64,000 nt of DNA. Origin: Flavobacterium sp. Lineage in GTDB: Bacteria; Bacteroidota; Bacteroidia; Flavobacteriales; Flavobacteriaceae. The position numbers and the translations under genes are program-made. Position 1 is the stretch's first letter; every line of letters begins with the position of its first letter. Shown here one piece after another: positions 25,494 to 34,053 of the stretch. The notes beneath the pieces are model-generated. The model saw nothing but the letters and a program-made list of their open reading frames with translations. It had not been told where the DNA came from and did no database searches. Location of the stretch: NCBI GenBank assembly GCA_016787805.1, contig JAEUTY010000028.1, positions 1-64,000 on the forward strand, written 5' to 3'.

Positions 25494-26102
25494 TTAGTCT
25501 TTATTTATTAATTCAAGGATTGTATTTCTAATCCATGTTGGTGCTGCAACACTATCTTCTTTTATGCTTTCAATGGACATTTGGTGCAATACTTTTTTAA
25601 TTTTTTGTTTAGCATTTTCATCTACATTGTCTTTCCCTAACTCTTTTAATCCTTGGATTACAATGTTGAGTTTTTTATCTTTAATGGTCAGGTTTTTGGG
25701 AGTGGTTTTTTTAAATGTGATGGTTCTTTTGCCAACTTTAATTTTTCTTGGTGCTCCATCAGTCAAATAGACTACATTCATAGGTACTTGTGTTGATAAA
25801 CCAAGTTGCTGCAATGCTTGTACACCTGTAGAAATTATTCTTGCTTTATCTCTTTTTGCTATGGCAACTGCAATTTCTTCGGTTGAAGGGTATAGGGTTC
25901 CAAGGATTTTATCTTTTTTTGGATATAGATAAATACCGTGTGCTAAACGAATTAAAACTTCTTTTTTTTCTAATCGCAATAGTACCTTTTTTACATTTTC
26001 GGCAGTACCGAACTCTATAAAATCGGCTATAAATAGAATACTTCCTTTTTTTAAAGATTTTATTTTTTCTTCTATTTGATTGTGAATAGATTGTGGTTTC
26101 AT
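25494..26102 (-). CDS. AbiEi-type antitoxin (DUF6088 family)
   Basis: A 202-residue protein with an N-terminal winged-helix region (KSLKKGSILFIADFIEFG, NVKKVLLRLEKKEVLIRLAHGIYLYPK), then STEEIAVAIAKRDKARIIST and the VVYLTDGAPRKIKVGKRTI segment typical of DUF6088/AbiEi antitoxins. Such proteins repress their own promoter and neutralise the toxin. The toxin gene follows after one base. A 9-bp inverted repeat (TTTGTCCCA / TGGGACAAA) brackets the -7 box upstream and is a good operator candidate. Confidence 0.9.
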   Translation of the reverse strand: MKPQSIHNQIEEKIKSLKKGSILFIADFIEFGTAENVKKVLLRLEKKEVLIRLAHGIYLYPKKDKILGTLYPSTEEIAVAIAKRDKARIISTGVQALQQLGLSTQVPMNVVYLTDGAPRKIKVGKRTITFKKTTPKNLTIKDKKLNIVIQGLKELGKDNVDENAKQKIKKVLHQMSIESIKEDSVAAPTWIRNTILELINKD

Positions 26103-26114
26103 TTTAATGTTATG

Positions 26115-26147
26115 TTTGTCCCAAATTTAGTAAAAAAATGGGACAAA
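26115..26147 (-). promoter_or_regulatory. AbiE promoter and probable operator
   Basis: TTTGTCCCA (26115-26123) and TGGGACAAA (26139-26147) are perfect inverted repeats with a 15-base spacer. A minus-strand TAAATTTG box (26122-26129) lies between them, 20 bases from the antitoxin ATG. Confidence 0.65.
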
Positions 26148-26198
26148 AAACATTTGATGTGATTATTTTGTTTAAAATGAATTTACAAAAAAAAAATA

Positions 26199-29100
26199 TT
26201 ATTTGTATTCAATAACATCACTAAAAATCTGTAAGTCGGATACTTTGTTATCGGTATGAAATTTTCTACTATAATCTATATCTTTAAATCTTACATTACG
26301 CTCACCCCAAATTCCCCAAATGAGTTTGTAGTCATTCTCTAGAAGAAACTTATCTAATAAATCTTTTCTTAAGTACGTAAATCTATGATTGTTGTTATAA
26401 TCCTTGTTATAGAATAAGTTTTGCGAAGCTAAATCCCCTTTATCATCAAAAAGGTCAAAAGTTTGAGGTTTGTTAAATAGATTTAATGAATTAGCCAGTT
26501 CTTTTGAAATAACAGTTTCATGACCTGCTTTATTTAATTCACTATGACTACTTTCCCAACTGTAATCCATAACAGGTAATAGTACTTCGCATTCATCATA
26601 GGTTACTGAATCTATCTCAATGAATTCTGGATATGAAAATTTTATTTTGTTTTCATCAAAAACTGGTCTGGCAAAATATCCTGGTTCTCCTTTTTTAACT
26701 TTAACTGTTTTTCTATCTGCTTCAAAACTTATTACACAAGAATTGTCGGCTACGGATTCCTTGATACAATATAGCTCACCTGCAAAAGTGTAATAATTAC
26801 TTCTTGGGTCGGGTAAAAATCGACCTCCAATATCTTCCTTTTTAATAAGATGTTCTTTTAGTTCTTCGTATTTATCATTTTTAACTAACAATCCTCTTAT
26901 GAATACAAAAACTTCGCGGTTAATTTTTTTTCTTTCCTGAACTATAAAACCATCTAAACATATCCAGCTTCCATCATGACCTTTTAGTTTATCTATTTTT
27001 AGATATTCATTAATGTCAGGTATACCGCCATTGGTATACCATTCTAGCAATGGTTGTTTTGAATCTCCGAGATAATCTTTTAAAACAAATTTTTTATTTT
27101 TAGCACGTTCAGGGAAGCTTGGATCTATATCTGCATCTGAGAAACGGAATCTATCCCAATTATCCTCTATTAATTTATTGTCTATCCGTAAACCAGCTAT
27201 TTCAAAATAAGCAATCCATGAATATTTCTTTCCATATCTTTCAGTATGGGCTTGTTCTGTTCTTGAACGATAACCTTGGGATCTTATTCTTCCATCAATA
27301 TCATTAAATTCTGCTTCATTCCAGCCTAATTCATAAATTCTAGCATATATCTGCCTTCTAACTTTTTTCTTCTCTGGTGGGTCAGAATAGGAATGCCCAC
27401 CCTCTACAATTCTACCAATAGTATAGTTACTAAAATCCATACTGATAGGTTCTGAAAAAATACCTTCTTCCTTTTCATAATCAAATTCATTAGGATTTCG
27501 ATTGCCACCTATTGTAAATGGAGCAGTTGTCAGTAAAATTTCTTCAGGTTTCAATAAATCGTTATGGTGCAATAATCCAATTTCAATAGTTTTTGAAGCA
27601 TAATCCCTAGCTAAGATATGAGTTGTTGAAAAAGGAGCCTCTTTTTTAAAAATAGATTCAAATATTGTTAGAGCTATTCTTGGAAGGAATAATTTTTTAA
27701 AATTGTCATCAGTACTGTGTTTAGCCATAACAACACCATACATAGCTGCTAATGTTCTTTCCCAAACATAAGGGTCATTTATTGATAAGGAATATAGTAC
27801 CAATTCAAGAAATTTGTCAGGGTATTTTTGACCATAATAATAAAGAGCTCTTGTTGACAAGTCTCTAAATTCCCTGTTGGTTGATGTTAAAAACCACATT
27901 GTTTTTTTTGCCGCTAAATGAACTTTATCAGTCTTGAATTTTGTTTTTGATTTGCAGGCTACTTCAAAGCCATTTAAGAATTTTTTATATTCATTGTCGC
28001 GAACAAAATTGTTTGACCTAATATATTCTGTCCAACTCAAATCTCTATCGGAAACTTTCATATTGAACAATAAATTAGATAGTAAATCTATATTTAATGG
28101 ATTTTGGCTATCTAGTTCAGTATTTTTGAATTGATTGAAAATGAGATTATGTTTGTTAAAATCTTTAAAATTCTCTTTGATAATATTAACTGCAACCGAT
28201 TTGTTATCTATAATCTTTTTTTGATTTACTTCGAAAATAGATTTTAATAAATAATCGTTTAAAGTTTCGTTTTTGATAGATGAATAAAAACTTAATCCAA
28301 ATTTTTTAATTGCTAATACACAAAAACTTCTGAGGATATCGTTGAATAGTGGGTGACATGTTTTTCTGTTTAAAAGTTCATTCTTGAATTTTGTTGATTT
28401 GATTAATTCATTTAGTTTTTCTTCAGAATCAATTGATTTGAATAGATTTTTTGCAATTAAATAACCACTTAGTAAGTCATAAGTAAATGTTATAACCTCC
28501 ACATTATTCCAATCCCTAAATATTAATAAATCTTCTTTTTCAAAAACCAGAAACTCTTCTTCGATAAATATATTATTAATTGCATATTCAAAATCAATTT
28601 CTCTAGAGCTATTTTCCCAAAGAGATTCAGAAATTTTTTCAAGAATATTAATAGTGAATTTTTTACTGAACCTAAGTTCTTTTCCTAGTTTTTCGCTAAT
28701 ATTTTCATTGCACTTTATTAAATATTCTTCAAAAACATCAAATAGGTCTTCATTTTGGAATGAAACCGATTTACCTTGTTTAGTCTCACAAAATATTTTT
28801 AGATATAGTGGTTCAGAAAAAGCATTTATAGCTCCAGAAGAGTTAACAAGAGTTATATCATAATGCTCAAAGTATTTATCCATTGCTTCATTTAGATTAT
28901 AATGGGTAAATCCATTAACTCTAACCAACTTGTCATAGTTATATGGATCATAATTAAAATAATCTTTAGGAAACAATTCTTTTTTGTAGGATGTTCTAAA
29001 AGTAGTGATAAATAGAATATTGGGATATTTTACGTTTATCTCGTTTATTAATTCTTCTAAATTGTCTCCCCAAACAGATTTCCATTTTATAGCTTCATTA

Positions 29101-30470
29101 AGCCCATCAATTAGTAAGATTGCTTTTGTATTTTGAATTCTTCCTGCAACATCTAAAATGCTTAAAAAATCACTAATTGTCCAATCTGTTGGCAAATCTA
29201 GAATACTTCTCAGTTGGTCTTTTAAAGGTAAATCGGATTTGAAACTTTTGCCAAAAACAAAAACGGCTGGTTTATTTTTATCTAATTGTTTTTTTACTAT
29301 ATCAACTGAAATGTGTGTTTTTCCTTTAGATGCATTCCCGCTTATATGAATTTCATTTGATTTTAACGCAATTAATTCTTCAAAAGTACCTAAGAAATAA
29401 TCATAATTTCTGAGTGTAAAATAAGGTCCAAGTAATGTTTCTCTACACTTCTTAATCTTTTCTTTCGAAGATTCACTGTTTTCTAATTCTTCATCATCCC
29501 AGTGAATTGATTTAAGTTTTTCGGAATTCTTATATAATATGTAAGCTTCATAAAAGTCTTTATAACGATTTTTATACTCATCAATTTTTGTTTCTAAAGA
29601 AACTGATAATTTGTAATTATCAGCCAAAAAATGAGACTTTATATCATCAAGTAATTTTGCACCATCATCAACTATTGTATTATATTTATTTTCAAATAAA
29701 AATGATTTTATTTCTTGATAAATTTCATCAAACTCAAATTTATTTTCTTCATTTTTAATCCTATTTATTTCTTCATTGAATTCTTTTTTAAAGTGATAAA
29801 TTCCAATATTGTCTTCATTTTTTTCTATCAAATTAACTAAATCTTTACCACCTAAACGTCTTATTATAAAATCATCAACTTCACCTTTGACATGTAAGGA
29901 ATCTAAATATTTTGACTTTATGACATTGGAATTATAAATTAGTTCAAACTTTTCTTTAAACCAGTTTTCATCTAAAATCTTATCAGAAAAAAAGAATTTA
30001 TAGATACTTTGATATTTTCTTAAAAGATTTAATATTATACTATCTCCCCAATGATCAATAATAATATTATTGCCAAGAGGTAAGACTGTAGATCCGTCGT
30101 ATTTTAGATTACCAACATTATCAAACCATTTTTTTTCTTCGTTTGTCAATGAATTTTTAGAGCAAAGTGTCCATTTTTTTAATTTATCGCCATGTTTTTT
30201 GTAAGCAGTTTGTAACGATTTCTTAATCTGTTCTTTTCTACCTCCTTCGTCAAATCTTCCAAAGAATTTGCATTGCCAACCCCAAATGTCACCATTAGTT
30301 AATTCTAAATAAAATTCAACTCCATCGCCACCGCCACTATCGTCAATACGGGTAAAGTTACCTTCATTTTTATATTTTTCTATACATATTTGAAAACACA
30401 ATTCTTCAAAGCTTTTGTTTTGAGTAGAATTGTAAGGTTTTAATTTATCCCAAGAAATTAAATCTATCAT
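26199..30470 (-). CDS. PD-(D/E)xK nuclease-NACHT defence protein (Avs-like)
   Basis: A 1423-residue multidomain protein. Residues about 15-110 form an Mrr-like restriction nuclease domain: KSFEELCFQI, SGGGDGVEFYLEL (D49) and WGWQCKFF (QxK, Q66/K68). A helical linker follows, then a STAND NTPase with Walker A ISGNASKGKTH (378-386) and the NACHT Walker B ILLIDGLNEA (451-460). The remaining 900 residues are probably helical repeats and a C-terminal sensor of unknown type. This architecture matches Avs/bNACHT antiphage proteins that recognise a phage protein, oligomerise and cut DNA. It is transcribed alone, 96 bases from the AbiE genes, and is very AT-rich. Confidence 0.88.
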   Translation of the reverse strand: MIDLISWDKLKPYNSTQNKSFEELCFQICIEKYKNEGNFTRIDDSGGGDGVEFYLELTNGDIWGWQCKFFGRFDEGGRKEQIKKSLQTAYKKHGDKLKKWTLCSKNSLTNEEKKWFDNVGNLKYDGSTVLPLGNNIIIDHWGDSIILNLLRKYQSIYKFFFSDKILDENWFKEKFELIYNSNVIKSKYLDSLHVKGEVDDFIIRRLGGKDLVNLIEKNEDNIGIYHFKKEFNEEINRIKNEENKFEFDEIYQEIKSFLFENKYNTIVDDGAKLLDDIKSHFLADNYKLSVSLETKIDEYKNRYKDFYEAYILYKNSEKLKSIHWDDEELENSESSKEKIKKCRETLLGPYFTLRNYDYFLGTFEELIALKSNEIHISGNASKGKTHISVDIVKKQLDKNKPAVFVFGKSFKSDLPLKDQLRSILDLPTDWTISDFLSILDVAGRIQNTKAILLIDGLNEAIKWKSVWGDNLEELINEINVKYPNILFITTFRTSYKKELFPKDYFNYDPYNYDKLVRVNGFTHYNLNEAMDKYFEHYDITLVNSSGAINAFSEPLYLKIFCETKQGKSVSFQNEDLFDVFEEYLIKCNENISEKLGKELRFSKKFTINILEKISESLWENSSREIDFEYAINNIFIEEEFLVFEKEDLLIFRDWNNVEVITFTYDLLSGYLIAKNLFKSIDSEEKLNELIKSTKFKNELLNRKTCHPLFNDILRSFCVLAIKKFGLSFYSSIKNETLNDYLLKSIFEVNQKKIIDNKSVAVNIIKENFKDFNKHNLIFNQFKNTELDSQNPLNIDLLSNLLFNMKVSDRDLSWTEYIRSNNFVRDNEYKKFLNGFEVACKSKTKFKTDKVHLAAKKTMWFLTSTNREFRDLSTRALYYYGQKYPDKFLELVLYSLSINDPYVWERTLAAMYGVVMAKHSTDDNFKKLFLPRIALTIFESIFKKEAPFSTTHILARDYASKTIEIGLLHHNDLLKPEEILLTTAPFTIGGNRNPNEFDYEKEEGIFSEPISMDFSNYTIGRIVEGGHSYSDPPEKKKVRRQIYARIYELGWNEAEFNDIDGRIRSQGYRSRTEQAHTERYGKKYSWIAYFEIAGLRIDNKLIEDNWDRFRFSDADIDPSFPERAKNKKFVLKDYLGDSKQPLLEWYTNGGIPDINEYLKIDKLKGHDGSWICLDGFIVQERKKINREVFVFIRGLLVKNDKYEELKEHLIKKEDIGGRFLPDPRSNYYTFAGELYCIKESVADNSCVISFEADRKTVKVKKGEPGYFARPVFDENKIKFSYPEFIEIDSVTYDECEVLLPVMDYSWESSHSELNKAGHETVISKELANSLNLFNKPQTFDLFDDKGDLASQNLFYNKDYNNNHRFTYLRKDLLDKFLLENDYKLIWGIWGERNVRFKDIDYSRKFHTDNKVSDLQIFSDVIEYK

Positions 30471-30551
30471 ATTAATTTAAATAACTAAATATGATAAATT
30501 TAGAAATAATTTTAATGTGTTTTGTCATGATTTGATTTCATTTATAAATAT

Positions 30552-31172
30552 TTAATTAACATTATTATTCTTTATGTAACTATGTAAATTGTATATTTCG
30601 ATTATATCATTTTGATTATTTTTTAATTGTCCAATCTCAATAAAAGCAATATCATTGGCAAATGCTTTTTCTCCGATTAGATGTTCAATGTGAACATAAA
30701 CTGCTTCCCGAAGTCTTGGGTTGTCTTTGTGGACTATGTAGTTTTTGAGTAGCACTTTTATTCCTAAATCGATAGGTTTGTTTGGGTTTTCTAATGGGAT
30801 GAAGTACATTTCGCTTATTCGTAACGTGATGCCGTAATATTCTAGTGGTTTGTCGGTGCCGTTTTCGTATTTGGTTAGGTTGGTTTCTGGCTGAAGGAAT
30901 GCGGTTATTTTCCAACGTTCTACAACTGGTGCATGATGGACTAGTAATTCTACTTCTTTGAATAGGTAAGGATTTCCGTTTGCAGTGATGATTAATTCGC
31001 CACCTTTAGTTTTGTTTTTGATGATGAGGTCCAGGTCTTTGTTGTATAGATGTAGTATGTCAATTAGTTTGTCGAAATGGGTTTTTAGTTCGTCTTTTGG
31101 GATTTCGTTTAGGAGTAGGAAAACGAAGTTGTTTTGTTGGAAGTAGTTCCAGAAGTTGGTTATTGTGTTCAT
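30552..31172 (-). CDS. Conserved protein of unknown function
   Basis: A 206-residue soluble protein. An N-terminal helical part (FWNYFQQNNFVFLLLNEIP) is followed by GGELIITANGNPYLFKEVEL and VVERWKITAFLQP. That combination, an ELVISANG-like strand then an alpha-helix and WKxTAF, occurs in a widespread unnamed bacterial family, from memory. The C-terminal half has YYGITLRISEMYFIPL and an AVYVHIEHLIGEKAFANDI stretch. It lies between the nuclease-NACHT gene and the DnaC-like gene. No function can be given. Confidence 0.65.
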   Translation of the reverse strand: MNTITNFWNYFQQNNFVFLLLNEIPKDELKTHFDKLIDILHLYNKDLDLIIKNKTKGGELIITANGNPYLFKEVELLVHHAPVVERWKITAFLQPETNLTKYENGTDKPLEYYGITLRISEMYFIPLENPNKPIDLGIKVLLKNYIVHKDNPRLREAVYVHIEHLIGEKAFANDIAFIEIGQLKNNQNDIIEIYNLHSYIKNNNVN

Positions 31173-31240
31173 GTTGTTTCTTGTTATTGGAATGCGGATG
31201 AAACTGATTCGCCAAGGCGAAATGCTGATTTATGCTGATT

Positions 31241-31906
31241 TTATCTTTTGTCTTGTGCTGTTTTTTCAAATGCAATTAAATTTACCATCTCACGTAAACG
31301 GCTTCTAACTCGATTGCCGTAATGCTTTTCAATTTCTGTGGCGGATAGGTTTGTGGTTATGTGGGTTTTTAGTTTTTTTGAGATGAATAGATCATATCTG
31401 CTTAATAGGATTTCCGCCATTACATTGCATTCGTTTCCGAAGTATTTTAAGTTGTTTTCTGTTCCTAAATCGTCAAAGCAATAGGTTCTTGGTTCTGATT
31501 GATAGAGTTTGCCTATGCTGTATTTGTGGATTATTTGGTAACCGTCCTGGATGAATTCAAAGCTGATGTCTCTGCATGGTTTTACGAAAAACTTATGTTC
31601 TGTTGCTGTTAGGTATTTCATTAAGTTCATCAATGATGTTTTTCCGCAGCCGATTGGTCCGGTTAATAGGATGCCCTTGTTGAGGTTTATACCGTATTGA
31701 AAACATGTTGGTTCGTCTTTTAGGAAATAGGCAATGAGTTTGTAAATGATTGGGTAATCGGTTTCAAAAATTTTGAAATGATTACCGTATAGTTCAATGC
31801 CTTTGTTTTCTAACCAAATGATGACCTCATCATAGCTATAAAGGCTCTGAATAGTCTTTGTCGGTTGTTGTGTTGAGTTGTTTTGCTCTGTTGGGTTGTT
31901 CTGCAT
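31241..31906 (-). CDS. DnaC/IstB-like ATPase (helicase loader)
   Basis: A 221-residue AAA+ ATPase. Walker A is GILLTGPIGCGKTSLM, Walker B is YCFDDLGTEN, sensor 1 is THITTNLSATEIE and the arginine-finger region is YGNRVRSRLREM. This is the DnaC/phage helicase-loader pattern, which places the replicative helicase at an origin. The gene starts 71 bases inside the end of the upstream initiator-like gene, so the two are translated together. The pair resembles replication modules of mobile elements of Bacteroidota and may allow replication of the excised island. Confidence 0.85.
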   Translation of the reverse strand: MQNNPTEQNNSTQQPTKTIQSLYSYDEVIIWLENKGIELYGNHFKIFETDYPIIYKLIAYFLKDEPTCFQYGINLNKGILLTGPIGCGKTSLMNLMKYLTATEHKFFVKPCRDISFEFIQDGYQIIHKYSIGKLYQSEPRTYCFDDLGTENNLKYFGNECNVMAEILLSRYDLFISKKLKTHITTNLSATEIEKHYGNRVRSRLREMVNLIAFEKTAQDKR

Positions 31907-32681
31907 TTGAAATGAATTTAGGTGCGTTAATCATCCAATTTTGTGCTGCCGCTTGCCAATCGACCATTGGTGTTTTGCCACCGACTAACCAACCGACACT
32001 TTTGAAGTAATTGAAGAATTTTTGAGCTTCTTGTTCCGGAAAGTTATTTTCTTGGAAATAGGTTTTGACTTCTTCAATTGATGGTTGTAACTTTTCTTCT
32101 TTTTTCGCGGAACTTTTTTCTTCTTTTGACATCTCGACTTCGCTCGATGTGACAATTTTATCTGAAGAATTATTAATTTCTTCAAAATTTTTTGTTTGCT
32201 CGTTCAAGTTTGAAATGTTTTTATCGTTTAAAATGTTTGTATTGTTTATATAGTTTATAGAAGGTACTACTGCTTGTTCAGTACCTGTTTCACTACTAGT
32301 ACAAGACTTGTTCAAAGCTTGTTCAGAAACAAGTTCATTAAGTGGTTCATTTTTTGGTTTTCTTTCGGATTTTGGTAGCGGTTTTAAATCTTCTGAAAAG
32401 TTGAATAAAATGACATGACTTCCTTTGAATGGATTGTAGGATGGTTCGTAAATGATATAACCCAAACTATGCAAGTTCTTCAGACATTTATGATAGGTTG
32501 CTTTGGAACTAATTTTACTTATTCTCATCACCTCATCGCGATTGATACTGATAGGATTTTTGAAGCGGTTACAGTTCCAAAATTGGAATAAGGCAATGTA
32601 TAAGCTTACGTGTGTTGGGTTGAGCGTTTTATCAACGGCTACTTTTTCGAAGAAACCTGTTAGGTGTTTGATGTAATTCAT
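31836..32681 (-). CDS. Replication initiator-like HTH protein
   Basis: A 281-residue protein. The N-terminal winged helix (LNPTHVSLYIALFQFWNCNR, INRDEVMRISKISSKATYHK, LHSLGYIIYEPSYNP) resembles phage and plasmid replication proteins. A low-complexity linker rich in Ser, Glu and Lys (about residues 150-210) follows, then a DnaD-like end (VKTYFQENNFPEQEAQKFFN ... DWQAAAQNW). It probably binds an origin and recruits the DnaC-like protein encoded next. Part of the linker (VTSSEVEMS) is encoded by a REP-like repeat that also occurs in the upstream spacer. Transcribed toward the ATPase gene. Confidence 0.75.
   Translation of the reverse strand: MNYIKHLTGFFEKVAVDKTLNPTHVSLYIALFQFWNCNRFKNPISINRDEVMRISKISSKATYHKCLKNLHSLGYIIYEPSYNPFKGSHVILFNFSEDLKPLPKSERKPKNEPLNELVSEQALNKSCTSSETGTEQAVVPSINYINNTNILNDKNISNLNEQTKNFEEINNSSDKIVTSSEVEMSKEEKSSAKKEEKLQPSIEEVKTYFQENNFPEQEAQKFFNYFKSVGWLVGGKTPMVDWQAAAQNWMINAPKFISNAEQPNRAKQLNTTTDKDYSEPL
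32127..32154. repeat. REP-like palindrome inside a coding region
   Basis: Hairpin with ACATC / GATGT arms around TCGACTTCGCTCG, within the linker of the initiator-like gene. It is related to the copy at 32759-32784. Confidence 0.65.
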
Positions 32682-32758
32682 TTACTAGTGATTAGTGAAT
32701 AGTAATTAGTAAATAGTTAAGCTTGAACAAAGTTCAAGTGTTGACCTGCTCTGCAGGA

Positions 32759-32784
32759 GATACCTCGACTTCGCTCGGTATGAC
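32759..32784. repeat. REP-like palindrome in the upstream spacer
   Basis: Same CTCGACTTCGCTCG centre as 32127-32154, but with ATACC / GGTAT arms, so the arms changed together. A second small hairpin, CCTGC-TCT-GCAGG, lies just upstream at about 32745-32757. Confidence 0.65.
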
Positions 32785-32796
32785 AAAAAAATCATA

Positions 32797-33084
32797 TTAC
32801 TTAAAGAGAGTAGGCAAAGCATTTACCTTATTTCCATTTAACAACTTATCAATATCTGAATTGTCATAATACATGATACCACCTATTTTGGTATAGGTTA
32901 GTGTTCCGTTGATGCGGAGATTTTGCAAAGTACCTGGAGAGATGTTTAACAGTTTTCTGACTTCATTGGATTTGAGCCACTGTTTAGTTTGTTGAGGTTT
33001 GGACTGAATGATTTCTTTTAAATCGTTTAAAAGAAGACTTCTGAATTCGTTTAAGTCTTCGCGAGTGATAACTTCGATTGCCAT
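32797..33084 (-). CDS. Excisionase-like helix-turn-helix protein
   Basis: A 95-residue protein. The C-terminal two thirds are a MerR/Xis-type winged helix: WLKSNEVRKLLNISPGTLQN, then LRINGTLTYTKIGGIMYYDN and SDIDKLL. Proteins of this type bind the ends of Bacteroidota integrative elements or plasmid promoters and often act as excision or mobilisation factors. Its position between the replication genes and rteC fits that role. No recognition sites can be proven from sequence. Confidence 0.82.
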   Translation of the reverse strand: MAIEVITREDLNEFRSLLLNDLKEIIQSKPQQTKQWLKSNEVRKLLNISPGTLQNLRINGTLTYTKIGGIMYYDNSDIDKLLNGNKVNALPTLFK

Positions 33085-33173
33085 AACGTATGTTTTAGAT
33101 TGTTATGGTACAAAATTGTGGTGTTTGATTGGTTTTCTTTCACAACGGAGGTTGTGTTGTGAACGATTTTTAT

Positions 33174-34022
33174 CTAAATTATTTCATCTGAATTTTCCAT
33201 TCTTTTTAGTAAAGCTTCATTTAGAGTTGTGATAAATTTTGTTTTATCATTCTTTCTTGCTCTAATTTCAAGGAATGCACGACGGTACTGTCCTAAATCA
33301 ATTTCAAAAATGTGCTCAAAATATTCTGCAATTTCTTTTAAATCGGCTGCACCATTATTAAAAACTCCTTCTGTATGCAGTGCATAAATTAATTCAGTTA
33401 ATGAAACTTTTGGACTTGTCCAAGTCATTTTTACGTTCGGTTTACGTTGTGTTTTTTCTGTTGTATCTTTATTTTCAATCATAATTAATTGATTTTCTAA
33501 GTATAATTGAAGTAAGTCATTAGCTAAAATTTGTGCTACTTTAAAATCATGTGAAGTACTAAATGTTGTATCTGTTTCAAAATAATAATTGTCTAACGCA
33601 AGTTTTATATCAAACTTACCCCTTTGAAAATATTTATAATCTAAATATGTACTTCCAGAACGATAATATTGATAAAATTCTAATTCATTGTCAAAGAATA
33701 ATTTTAATTTCAAAAGCTCATTATGATAGTACTTTTTAAGTATTCTATTTCCTCCATTGGGTCTTTTCATTTCAATTTTATAAACCATATTGAAATAAAT
33801 TAATTTTGAAGTGAATTGTGGTTTTAATTCTTTGAAAAATTGAATCTCTTCTGTGTCAGATTTAAAATTATTTTTAGAAACTGTCTTTTTTAAATTAGCG
33901 ATAGAAGTCAAAATAACCTCTATTGCTTTTTCACATTTTTTAATAGGATTGTCAATTTCTAAATCAATAAAATTTAGTTGCTCGTTTAAGTTCGAAAGCA
34001 ATAAATTAAGTTTTGAGCTCAA
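33174..34022 (-). CDS. RteC domain protein
   Basis: A 282-residue protein matching the RteC family. Marks are the helical N-terminus (LNLLLSNLNEQLNFIDLEID), FFKELKPQFTSKLIYFNMVY, YYHNELLKLKLFFDNELEFYQYYRSG and, at the C-terminus, VSLTELIYALHTEGVFNNGA with LGQYRRAFLEIRARKNDKTK. In the Bacteroides element CTnDOT, RteC activates excision genes. Here it probably controls excision through the neighbouring excisionase-like gene. This is the clearest sign that the island belongs to the conjugative-transposon-related elements of Bacteroidota. Confidence 0.9.
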   Translation of the reverse strand: MSSKLNLLLSNLNEQLNFIDLEIDNPIKKCEKAIEVILTSIANLKKTVSKNNFKSDTEEIQFFKELKPQFTSKLIYFNMVYKIEMKRPNGGNRILKKYYHNELLKLKLFFDNELEFYQYYRSGSTYLDYKYFQRGKFDIKLALDNYYFETDTTFSTSHDFKVAQILANDLLQLYLENQLIMIENKDTTEKTQRKPNVKMTWTSPKVSLTELIYALHTEGVFNNGAADLKEIAEYFEHIFEIDLGQYRRAFLEIRARKNDKTKFITTLNEALLKRMENSDEII

Positions 34023-34053
34023 ATTTATTATTTTTAACGATTATAAATAAAAT

